This document shows, piece after piece, positions 1 to 10,413 of a DNA stretch of 64,000 nt. Below the pieces are notes generated by a model. It was not told the origin of the DNA and made no database searches. It worked only from the letters and a program-made list of their open reading frames with translations. This DNA is from Favolaschia claudopus (lineage: Eukaryota > Basidiomycota > Agaricomycetes > Agaricales > Mycenaceae), in the NCBI GenBank assembly GCA_037176885.1, contig JAWWNJ010000188.1, positions 186,001 to 250,000 of the forward strand, given 5' to 3'. How positions within the stretch are numbered: the first letter of the stretch is position 1; the number at the start of each line of letters is the position of its first letter. Both the position numbers and the translations under genes were made by a program.

Positions 1-224
1 GAATTGTGGGCCGCCTCGCCTGTACCGTCGTATCTGACGAGGAAGTTCAGCGCGGCCCAACGGATAGTGTGCTGACCGAAGGTGTCTGTTTATGGGATGG
101 AGTTTCGCAATGGGCTTATTGGGATGATGAGCTGACTGACAAGGAAATCGACCTCATCTGTGGTGTCTATCACATCTCAACGGGTAAGCTGTTCAATTTC
201 AAATTTCATGATTAAATACTGAGG

Positions 225-518
225 TGCAACGCAGGCCAAACCGATTCTACTGCGCTATCTGGGCAACAAACGACTGCAAGGTCTTGGTGGCCTCGACCGT
301 CGGCGATGGCGAATTCTGGTCTCAATGTTGGATGGTGGACACCTATGTGTGAGCAATGGTTCCAGCGGCGGCTCGCGAGTCTGGAGGCTCCGCAGCCCGC
401 CAACCTCGTTACGCATGGCGCATGGAAGCACAATTTGAAGCTCGAGAGGAGATGTCCACCATTGGCCGAGGCAGCTGAGCGAGTTGCGGCGCAGATATTG
501 GAGACGATGCGGCCATGA
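225..518 (+). other. Open frame, possible 3' end of a gene cut by the window edge
   Basis: An open frame of about 95 codons runs to a stop at 516-518. It lies in GC-richer sequence than the AT-rich DNA that follows. I recognise no domain, and the opposite strand is also open over much of the stretch. It could be the last exon of a gene that starts left of the window, or chance. From 519 to about 1600 I see no convincing gene, only short frames in both directions. Confidence 0.15.
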
Positions 519-1619
519 TTTTTTTTATACTGTATATATATCAAATAGTTGAACTTTGTAGTACTGAGCTGTATCTTACGCAAAAGCCAATGTTGTATAT
601 AATTTTATTGCGAAGAAAAAAAATCTGGTGTGACTTCCAATTCAGGCTAGCTTACATAATAATTCTGAGCCTTTCCTCCTGCGGTCTTGCTCGAGGTCAC
701 ACAATGCCTACGTTGTGGACCTCAGCAGGAACCCAGAAATCTTTCATACTGCTGTACGATGCATGCGTCGTGCTAGCTTGACCTTCCTCCACTTCCCTCT
801 CGGCTGGTGCTCGAGATTACTCTGCGAAAAAGTAATCAGCGTCGAAACCCAAGCTCGTGAACCAATTCTCTCTTCTACTATGCATATATTGCGCTTGAAG
901 TATGTCTACCCCTCATACAGTAGACGAAAAGCTCAACACACTTCACAGAGTACGCTGTTTGCCTCGGGATCCTTCAACATCGTTTTGGTGCCATACCCAC
1001 AGCAAAGCTTCGACTGTCCAGGATATTGAAGTAGGCTGGTTGCCGGTCATTTTGATCAGAACCTCCTAGTTCTAGGTTTGTATTCTCGCATCTTGAAAGA
1101 TTCTTACACTGATTCTTAGTTTGACCGCAACAAGGCGCTGAACTGTATTGACGGCGAAGTCGATGCTGAGTGCTCCGCGTTCTACTAGGATCGTAGGTCT
1201 GCCTACCGTTGGTATTGTGCTCCTACTGACTATTCCATCGTAGTCTACGAGATGCTGCTTGCTGGCCATGACATGTCCGAGCCATATCTTGCCAGCCAGC
1301 TTCGCAAGTTCCAGAAAACCAATCGAGAAGGGTTGCGAAAGAAGCTGAATCTCACTGTCAGAGTAAATGCCATGTATCTTTATGTAGTCACAATCTTGAC
1401 CTTTTGCAGCGCTCCGGATACTTCCTTGGCGTAGTCGACCGCTGTAACGTATTAAAAGAGGCGAAGTATATATCAATATACCTATTCGAGGCGGGCCATA
1501 AGTTGGAACAGTCGCACTCACACGGAATCCGACATCCAGATGGTGAATATGGGGTCGGCTGCTTGCAGTGCTTAGACTCACAGTCATAGGTGTTCGGAAG
1601 CTGTCAATCGACCCGAGCT

Positions 1620-2531
1620 CAAGCGTTTAACGGTAAGATCGTTCTCGACATGTATCCTGTTGCTGAGACTGTTTTCTGACCAGTCTTCGCCTGCGAAATG
1701 CCATTGAAGTTGACAAGGAAGCAAGTGAGTCTTTCTCTTTAGTTGACTTGTTCTGTTCCTGACGATATCGCAGAACTCCAGGAGCATGACAGTCGGCGCG
1801 CTGACACGGTGAACCATCGCAAGGCACTTTCCTCGTACGTTCTCACCCTTTTGTGATACTCTTTACTCATGCTGAATTATAATTATGCACTCAGCAATCG
1901 ACAATGTCCTCGAATACACCCCAAAATATCTACTCGAAGTTTCGGCGTGGTATCTAAGCTTTCCCCTGGATCTCGTGGACTGCATGCTAACCAACCTTGC
2001 GCTCAGGTATGTCACGGGCTATAGCAACGGCAAGCAGTCTTTTGCGTGGCTCGGGGGTCGATGGCTGAATGCCATAAAAACTTGTATGTTCTTTGGTTGG
2101 TGTGTCTTGTTTCTGGGTCGTTTACGCCTTTGCAGCGAGCTGCGGCTACATCCCCATCTCAGTTGGTCCTAGGTCTACACCTTTGACCGGCGCTCTTGTT
2201 CAAGCGCCTTCAAATGCTCCACCGAGCCGATTCCGACCGTATCTACGACGACAGAGCCAGCGCCTGTGGTGCACAAGCACCCCCTTCCCGTCATGTTCCT
2301 GTACAACCGCAAACTGAGACGCTGTTCCCTGCGAGTGGGTCGGACACAGAAACCGACTACCAGGATGTGGACAGCGATGAGTTTGAGGCTATCGACCGGG
2401 AGAGTGTGTATGACACTGCTGCTGAAGATATCGTCCCCACTGTCGCTCCACCCCGCATCAATACCACTCGACCAACCCGCCCACTTGTGAGGGACAACTC
2501 CGATGATGGGCGTCGAAGGCGGACGCGATGA
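1620..2531 (+). CDS. Unidentified multi-exon gene or gene remnant
   Basis: Several short coding-like pieces can be linked by plausible small introns. One runs from a GTGAGT donor near 1726 to a CAG near 1772. Another has a GTATGT donor near 2082 and a GCAG acceptor near 2137. The piece at 1885-2080 is rich in Leu, Trp and Tyr. The last piece, ending at 2531, is acidic (runs of Asp, Glu and Ser) and finishes in an Arg-rich tail. I could not assign a family, and the joins between pieces do not all keep one phase. It may be a decayed gene. From 2532 to 3250 there is only low-complexity sequence with no supported gene. Confidence 0.3.
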
Positions 2532-3255
2532 GCCCGACGAAGGCGGTTCCGATGAAGAACTTGACGAGGAATACGAGGGCGGTCCCGCTGTGTATAAGGA
2601 GAGTTGTCTGTGGTTATGAACGGACTTTTTAGTCTCTGTTTGGGTTGCTGACCCGCGTTGAGTGCGCCGTCGGTGCTTTCGGTCAAGAAGGCGATGCAGA
2701 CGTATGCACGTCAAAGGAGGAAGAAGAGCCGGAGGTGGTGGTGCATGACGAGTTGGTCGGAGTGGATGCGTTTTGCGGGCTGTGTAGGGGGATAGATGGT
2801 GATTAGCGTGTATTAAAAGCAACGAGTTGAGAGGGACGAGAAATGGGCGCCGAAGAAAAACAAGCAGGAAAAAAAGAGAGATGAAAGCTAAATACAAAGA
2901 CACGAAAACGAAGCAAAAACCCAAACCTTTCACCCGCCCGTGACCCACATACACGCACCCGCACCCCACTTCACCCCATCCCCATCCCCGTCCCCCATAA
3001 TTTCATCCCAACCCGCCCATGTTTCCCTCTCGTCTACGATCGTATTCGCGATGGTGTTCATCGATGGCATTGGAGTCGATATTGGAAGAGGACGAGGGGA
3101 GGTAGAGGGGGTCGAGTCGAGGATTGAGTGGTGCGAGCGTGTTGTGGAACGAGGGGAAGGGGCCGCGGCGTCGGCGTTGCGCAGGCGATCGAACGACGGC
3201 GGGTGGGGTTTGTACACTCGGAGGGAGGGAGTGATGTACGCTAGCGAAGACGCAG

Positions 3256-4100
3256 GTGTCGTCAATAGGGTGCAGGAAGGTGGTCCTCGACGTCTACCTC
3301 TCCGCCCCTGGCGACGCTTCCCCGCTGCTCCGCAAATGGGCGGGGGTGCTGTATGCTCCCGGCCGTCAACCCCGCGTGGTACAGGAGCGCCGCGTCGAAG
3401 CAGGTGCAGCTCATGGCCGTAACACCCCCGTCTTCCTCAGCACCATCCTCGCCGGGCCCGTCTTCACCCTCACCTTCTCTTCCTCCTCCTCCGACTCCTC
3501 TTCCTCCGCCAAGGGCGAGCGGCGGGACGACGACGGTGATCCCGCGACGCTCTCGGGCATTTTGCACCACGCGCTGCCACCGGGGAAGAAGCCGCCATCC
3601 TCCTCCCGCTGCTCTTCGTCGCCCTGTGCGTCCTCGCGTACCTCAAGATGAGCCGAGCGCGGGTGTAGGCGAAGCGCTCCGCGTGGAGCGAGAAGCTCGA
3701 CAAGCGCATGTCGACGATTAGCGCGGACTGGAAGTCCATCACCCCGGCGGCGCGCGCGAGGGTGCCTCCATTGCCGTCGGGCGTTCGTCCAGTTCGGTGT
3801 ACGGGTACGGGAGCGTCGGCAATATCGGGCAGGTGGAGGGGGAGCCCGTCGTGATGGGCGAGAAGTCCTCCGGCGTCAGCGTGCACACTGCGCGCGGAGG
3901 GAGCATTGAGATCAACGAGAAGGGTCTGCCGCGCACCTCGCTCGGCTCTGGGTCTGCGTCCTCGGGTGCCGCGCGCCAACCCGCCCGAACGCGCGAATAG
4001 GGTGGTGTCGTTTGCGGAGTCGGCGCGGTGGGCGTGCGGATGAGTTGCGGGAGTCGGGCGTTCCATACAGCGAGTTATGCGGGGGATGACGAGAATGGCG
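3256..4100 (+). pseudogene. Frameshifted single-pass membrane protein gene
   Basis: Pieces in three frames read as one protein. First comes an extracellular segment (about 3256-3590, frame 1) with a beta-rich VVLDVYLSAPGD stretch and a Ser-rich linker. Next comes a hydrophobic helix (AILLPLLFVALCVLAYL, about 3593-3650, another frame). After that is a basic cytoplasmic segment with KLDKRMSTISADWKSITP (about 3690-3740), and finally a tail in a third frame (3770-4000) that ends near SRAFHTASYA. From memory, this order and the MST-I-DWKS-TP signature match an uncharacterised basidiomycete membrane protein family. A TAG lies just after the helix, and at least three 1-nt shifts are needed. The gene is either a pseudogene or affected by indel errors in GC-rich sequence. 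No biochemical function is known to me. Confidence 0.5.
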
Positions 4101-4614
4101 AATTTTTTTTCGTGTGTCGTTTTTTTTGCGATTTCTCTGGGGTTTTTTTCTTCCCTTTGTTCGATATGCATTCGTACTTGGCTGCGTTCGTTCGTACCCT
4201 CGCTCTTGTTATCTGCCTTGATACCTTGCGATACGATACGATTCCATGCACTTGGAGAAAGTTGACGCACCTTAATCCCTGTGTATTCCATACTTTCTGT
4301 AGGTCCGAGGCGCGTGCTTGGGCGGGCTGCTTGAATCGGGTACCGCAGCCGATGCGTTGGTGGATGAAGGTGGTAGTGGGCGGGTGTGTGAGGAGAGCGA
4401 GAGGCGGAAGGTGCGAATGAGGAGTCAGTAGTTCGCGTCAAACGCTGGCGATGAATCGTTTCGTTTGGTCTTGATTGTTGTCATCAGCAACCTCTCTCTC
4501 CATCTACTCTCTGTCCCGTTTGCTCGCGTCACCCTCAGCTGGGTAGGTATCAATTGTGTCTACAAAACTTCTGCATTACTTGAACTAACGCAGCTTCAGA
4601 TCCACGCAATTCGC

Positions 4615-5322
4615 ATGCTACAATCGTTCTCCGCCGCCTTTCTCGGGATTGCCCCGTGTGTCCCCGCTGTGTACGCCTCGCTATCGTGCATTTTCAGTGT
4701 CTTTCCAGTGTTCTAATTTCGCTACAGACGCACCATTTCAACCTTTCAAACACTCGCGGCGAATTTCAATTGCATTCGGACGCCAAACCACTACAACGAC
4801 GGCCAGGGCTCTATTTACCATGTGGCACTCGTCAACCGAGACGATATCGTCCAATTCAAGAACTCGGACCGTCACTTAAAAAGCCCAGAACGTTTGTTAG
4901 CCGCGACCACCATGAAGTTAGGGTACACGAAAGATTTATCACGCCACTTGAGGACCTACGAGCCATGCACGCGAAGTGGTAGTCTCACTTTACTTTGGAT
5001 GGGTTATTATCAGGTGGATCGACGCATCTTCGACGGTACGATGTCGTCTCTTCCTCATCGTTTCTTCGCTAATGCTGATACAGAAGCCTACCTTCACTAT
5101 GTGTTGGAACATTCCAATTTACCGCGCGTCCCCTTCATGTGTGAATGCGGCACTGTCCACCGCAAATTCCATCGATTTCCGGGATTGGGGCACTGGGACC
5201 AGCTCATGACAGGAGGTCTGACGTCTCTCGGGGTCAAAGCCTCTAAGATCTGGCTTCCCCCGAGCTCTTTGTCTCTTTCGCCGGAGATGCGGGACGCGTA
5301 CGAAATCATTTGCAAGTCGTGA
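4615..5322 (+). CDS. Uncharacterised small protein, possibly mitochondrial
   Basis: The open frame around 4770-5322 reads through NHYNDGQGSIYHVALVNRDD without a break, so it clearly starts upstream of the internal Met at 4822. The likely start is the ATG at 4615, which encodes a hydrophobic, Ser-rich leader that could be a targeting peptide. A TAA at 4714-4716 lies between leader and body, so an intron there is probable. A 48-nt segment at 5036-5083 has GTACG and ACAG ends and may be an intron, although it keeps the frame if retained. The C-terminal part has a CEC motif followed by a Gly/His/Trp-rich segment. I do not recognise the family. Confidence 0.45.
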
Positions 5323-5529
5323 GCGAGACCGCTGTGCCTAATGCAATGCTCACTTTGCTTTCTTTCTTGGCTGCTAGATTTCACTGTAATTACTTTAGCA
5401 TCTACTTACTTCCTTACTTCTTTGTAGCTAGTTCGTTCAGACGCAGACTACGTATTACTTAGCGCATACAACTTTGAATGTTATGGTTTTCTAATTGTGT
5501 TATAATAAATTGATTTAAGTCAAATAAAT

Positions 5530-5780
5530 TAGCTACAGCTGGGCGGTATGTCACGCTGCAGCTCAGCTGTAGCCGAGCTGCAGCTGAGTTCCGGTCGACC
5601 CAAAACAATAACTTTTGGAAACCGTTTTGGGAACGACCAAAACGGTTGCCGAAACTTATTGTTTTAGGGCCCCCGAAACCGTCGCCAAAACTTTTAGTTT
5701 TAGCAACCGTTCCGGGGGCCCCAAAACAATAAGTTTTGGTGCTCCCGAAACCCCTCCCAAAAGCAAATGTTTTGGAAAGG
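5530..5780. repeat. Inverted GTTTTGG/CCAAAAC repeat block, left of the non-LTR element
   Basis: The block has many short direct and inverted copies of CCAAAAC and GTTTTGG, with ACCGTTCC and its complement between them. It is preceded by a palindromic run built on CAGCTGCAGCTGAG. The strand could fold extensively. A similar block lies at 7990-8155, on the other side of the reverse transcriptase gene. The two may be subterminal repeats of one larger element, or two pieces of a satellite. Confidence 0.6.
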
Positions 5781-5986
5781 GTTTAGGATAAGACTCAGGA
5801 TAATATTAAGCCCGGCATGGTCCCATTTCGGAACGCGCCAGGGTGTAGTAAGCAATACATCGGCTGCCAGTATATACAATGTACTGTACTACGCCACTAA
5901 TTCACAACCGCGGACGAGCTCACCTTCAAGAGGCGGTAGATCCCCGGCCATGAAAGAGCAGCTAGAAAAAGATTTACTAAACATAA

Positions 5987-7914
5987 CTACGCACCGTCCG
6001 GCCAGACCATGGGCTCTTCTGCAAAAATACCGAGAACTTTATGAGCCACCTTGGCGACTTGACAGACCGAAACTCGAGAGAAGATCAGTGAGCGCAAAAC
6101 CGACGTGGCGTTCCAAGGGCCAACGTTCCGAATAGCATTTCCCTGATCAGGCACGGCATCGGCCAGCCACTCTCTCCACTCTATCAACTCTACCTTTCCG
6201 CGGCAGAAAAACAGTGCATGCTCAACAGTCTCGACGGAACGGCAACCAAACCGACAAAGCCTCTCATCGCGCGGGACCAGCACGCGATGATATCGCTGTT
6301 TATAACGCATCCTCTCAACGGCCAGAGGGTGTTGGCTAAGAAGGAGACGCGTTATTGCCTTCCGGTGCGAAGCATTCACCACGAGTTCCAAATAATGTCG
6401 CAGCACAGCTGTCACCTTCTTCGGCGGCTCGTCCTCAAATGGCTCACGCCTCGCATGTAGGAGATAGAGGCGCGTCGAGTTGTCGATTTGGCCATCCAGA
6501 CTTCGCATTGCGGAGGTGTAGACAGCCTTACCGAGTTCGGAGCATATTGCGGGGGTTAGAGATTGGAGAGGGGGGAGAACGACTGGAAACTCGAGCTGCT
6601 GGAGGGCATAGACAAGGTCAGTCCAATACCCTTGACCCGCGTTCAAAAACAGCTGATAAGAGTCTTCCAGAGCCGCACGAGCATAGTGTCCAGCCGTTAA
6701 ACCGACGAGGTAGCCGAGGTAGCGGAGCGCTAGAATGAGTCGACGGTAGCGTATAGGGACCAGCCCAAGTTCAGTAAATAGCGGCGCGCGAAGGGAGTAG
6801 GGTCCCAGACCCAAGAGACGGCGTAGAAAAGCATGCTGGACCTTCTCGAGATGATCCAGAGCGGATTTATCGACATCGATGACAACATCTGCCCCGCTCA
6901 CAAGGTGCGGATCCACGCATGACATGTAGAGCATTCGTCCCTCCTTCGGAGGCAGAACACCCACATAAGCCTCCACACCAAACACAGCAAATCCAGCCTT
7001 GCGCGCCTTAGCAGCCTTAGCAATATAGTGAGATCGAAAGATATTTCGAGCCGTAGATTGGAAAGTGATGCCAACGTAGCAGAAGCAATCGGTGTATCCG
7101 ACCTGATGCCCGTTTAGAAAGAAAGTAGGAAGATATTGAGGGAGTGGACCGAAAACCATAATCCATGACTTCGACGCATTTGCTTCGAGGAGATTGTCAC
7201 CACACCAGTGTGCGAAGGTTTTGAGATGATGCCGCAGACCATCCGACGTATATGAGACCACAGCCATGTCATCGGCATGCTCCAGATGGGACATGACGAT
7301 GTTCAGGAGCAGAACATCATCGGAATCTGGATGCAGCTTGAAATCCGAGAAGAACAGGTCCCAGAAAGTCGGGGAGGCAGGATCCCCTATGAGGACACCA
7401 ATGTCGGACGAGAACGCTGACGAGTAAGCACCGCCAGCCGTCACGACGTACTCCATTCTTCCGTAGAGCATCCGCATCCAGTCAAACAATTTGCCCGAGA
7501 TTCCCATGCGGTACAATTTTAGCCAGAGTAGATCCCGATTTGTGGACGGAAACGCATTCGTTATATCCAAGAATGCTACCCATAGCGTGCGACCCTCTGC
7601 GCGCGCTCGCTCAATCATGCAGCGAAGAATGAAGCCGTTGTTGTTGGTCCTGTAGCCCTCGCGAAAGCCGTTCTGGGATGGAGGGAAAATGTTCCGTCCC
7701 TCCGCCCAGTCATAAATTCGCTTGTGAATAAGAAGACAAACGAGCTTTAGAAAGCAGCTCTCGAGCCCTATGGTGCGATATGAGTTGGCGTCCGAGAGAG
7801 GCTTGTCCTTCTTCGGGATAGCAGCAATCAACGTTGTAAACCAGAGCAGAGGAGCATCACCGCGGTCCAGGCATTCATTGATGAGCTTACAGAGAACATC
7901 GTTCTCAATTGAGA
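5987..7914 (-). mobile_element. 5'-truncated non-LTR (LINE-type) retrotransposon, reverse transcriptase and zf-RVT
   Basis: A single frame of about 640 codons is open from 7914, where an in-frame TGA stops it upstream, to the stop at 5987. It has no ATG near its 5' end. It encodes a LINE-type reverse transcriptase: the fingers motif IAAIPKKDKPLSD, SQNGFREGYRTNNNGF, FLDITNAFPST, and a catalytic HADD (EHADDMAVVS) where YADD is usual, with both aspartates kept. A C-terminal zinc-binding domain follows, with CRFGC and then H and C spacing. The endonuclease and ORF1 regions are missing, as expected for target-primed insertions that stop early. I found no poly(A) tail or target duplication. The coding frame itself is intact. 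Confidence 0.8.
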
Positions 7915-7989
7915 ATCAATATTATCTGCTTCGCCACCGAGAATGTTGAGTTATCGAAAAGCCTAATTCAGTAGGTGCGTCTCATTCTT

Positions 7990-8155
7990 TTCCTTTCGGA
8001 CTTTCGGAAACCGTTGCCGAAACTTGATGTTTTGGGAACGGTTTTTTGTTGGTCCTTTACTTTACGTTTTTGTATCAGTTTAGGGCCTACTTACTTCGTT
8101 GCCAAAATTTTAAGTTTTTCTTTCACTTTAGGACGATCCTAAACTTCGGTTTTTG
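7990..8155. repeat. GTTTTGG-type repeat block, right of the non-LTR element
   Basis: The block has GAAACCGTTGCCGAAACTT, TGTTTTGGGAACGG and CCAAAATTTTAAG, all variants of the units at 5590-5770. Matching blocks on both sides of the reverse transcriptase gene are unusual for a simple LINE insertion. Confidence 0.5.
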
Positions 8156-8739
8156 CCGAGTGATACTACGGATCGGAGGAGCGTTGGGGAGAAAAGCCTA
8201 CCACTGACGCGTGCAATACTATCACGGTTTCGGAAAAGTGCGTCTCTTGGATCGTCTTTCGTGTTCTTTCGCTTACCTTGACCTCCAGAGAACGTCGGGA
8301 GCAACAGAAACATGTCGAGGTTAGCAAATCAACGTAAAGTGTCCATTTTAGGAAAAAAATCGGCCGTGCCCTAAGTTCCGCAAACAGCTGTAAGACTGAA
8401 TCCAAGCATACTCAAGTCTCACAATCGGTACGCTCGCCCTAACATCCTTCGTCCTCCCTTCACGTTCCACGCTGTCGCCAGCTCGTTCTATTCTTTTTCT
8501 GACTACATCCTGTCTACTCCACGCTCCTCTGAAATTGCTTTTTTGGCTTCTGACTTTGAGGTCAACGCTCTTCAGGCTCTCGCTGGCTCAACATCGACCG
8601 TGACAATGATCGTTCTGTTCAGGTTTTCCAGCATTGACTCTCCCAAATTAGTAGCCAGTGAACTGGCTTCTATAAAGTGTAAGTCAATCTCACACCCCCA
8701 ACATCACACCCGCTGAAATCATCTGACTTGCAATAGATT

Positions 8740-9660
8740 ATTCCTGCTTGGCGTGAGTGGGTGTAAGTTTCGCAGAATTTATTACCGTTCTCTCGCATTC
8801 ATCCCGTCCCTAACTTGGACTTTGCTTGATTGTTGCCGTTCGATTCGGATACCGAGCGTTCGCATGTGAATTCGAGATCTTTTGCTTCCCGCACGGCACG
8901 AGTGAGTGCTTTTGACTTCATGCGCAAGTCCACCCGTCATTCTAATTTCCTTCAAAATCGGTGTGCATTCGATTATTCTTGTTTGGCGTGGGTGGGTGGT
9001 ACGCAGGTACGAGGACTCTTTTGTTGTAGCGTCTGTCTACGAGAGACTAGGTGGGTGGGTGGTAGTTTCGCAGATTTGATTGCTGTTCTCGACACGTCTG
9101 CAAGAGCTCGGTCGTCGCAGCTTGCGCGTCCGTCATTAACTTGGTCATTAACTTGGCCATGGGCTTTGCTTGATTGTTGCCGTTCGATTCGGATACCAAG
9201 CGTCGTGAATAAACACGAGGCATCACTTTTTTTCTTGTGTTTTTGCTTCCCGCACATCACGAGTACCCTTGACTTCATGCGAAAGTCCACCCGTCACTTC
9301 AAACTTCAAGTTAAATCATCATCAACACCGACGGTGTTGCATGTCGGCTGGTGGAATATCCATTCGATTCAAAGGAAGGCCGGCCTGGGGTTGTGTCTCA
9401 AGTCTTACAGTAAGTGTGAGTGGAACTTTCGCAAATTTATCGTAATGCAGTCTCATCCTGCCTTGAATCCTGTAGCTCGGTCGCGGTGGGCCGGGCATCC
9501 CCATCCATGTGTCGCAATCCCTCAATGTCCTGATGTTCCCGTTCGATTCGGGTACCGAGCTTCCTCCTCTAGTTCGTAGCAATTGTTTTCTACGATTTTT
9601 GGCTGGTCTTTTTTTGCTTTCCCCGCATCGCATCCTCACACGATTCCAGTACTTGTGCCT
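8740..9660 (+). repeat. Diverged three-copy tandem repeat, about 350-bp units
   Basis: Three units share the order GGCGTGAGTGGG-type, then TTTCGCA, then CGTTCGATTCGG-TACC-AGC, then TTGCTT-CCCGCA, then TGCG-AAGTCCACCCGTCA. The third unit is degenerate at its end. The anchor CGTTCGATTCGG falls at 8837, 9181 and about 9540, so the spacings are 344 and 359. Each unit holds potential GTAAGT or AG signals, but no frame is shared. I see no gene in 9660-10410 either. Confidence 0.65.
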
Positions 9661-10413
9661 TTGCGAACCGAGCAGTACAGATTACATCTACACGACTTGC
9701 CTCGGGGTATTGAATAAACCAAAAGCCCAAGTAATATCCAGATTCCTGGACGAAGAGACCTAGGCCTGGCGTGCTTCAGGACAGAAAACCAATTCGAAGA
9801 CGGTCCAGGAGAAAGTGAGGTATACCTTGTTTGAAGGCGGGCGGTCAAGTATGTTGGCTCGATGAGATTTGATTTTTGGATACGCCGTTGAATTCATTTG
9901 TCCCTTGAACCTTCGTGCAATGCACGATGTCAGACCGTTTGAGAGTTTGTTGTTCTTCCCAATGGCGGAGAGCAAACTAAAGCGCTGGTCGACGTCGACA
10001 TAAGACGTACCAATCGAACGAAACTATGCAGTAAGTACTCTCTCAGCAAGCCTCTGGCAATGGATCTGCATCAGACCAAGCTGCTAATGACATCCTCGCA
10101 CGAAATCGAAAACACTGATACCGGAGTGCACGAAATTCGTCTTCCCAACGAGAACTATTTCACAGCGAACTCGCCGCACCGACTTCCGAATCACACCAGA
10201 ATCTCCCTGGGGTTACAAGTAGCGAAACAGTCGCAACAGGTCGAAGTGGAGGACATCGTATGAATTGGTATAGTACAATATGCAATTGATAGAACAAGGC
10301 GTACATGCAGACGAGTGCTGTGGATATATAGAAATAAATGTCCTTTGAAATAAATATCCATTAGGTAGTAATAAAAGAGAAAAGAACTGGGTATCGAAAT
10401 CCGTTTTCATCTC

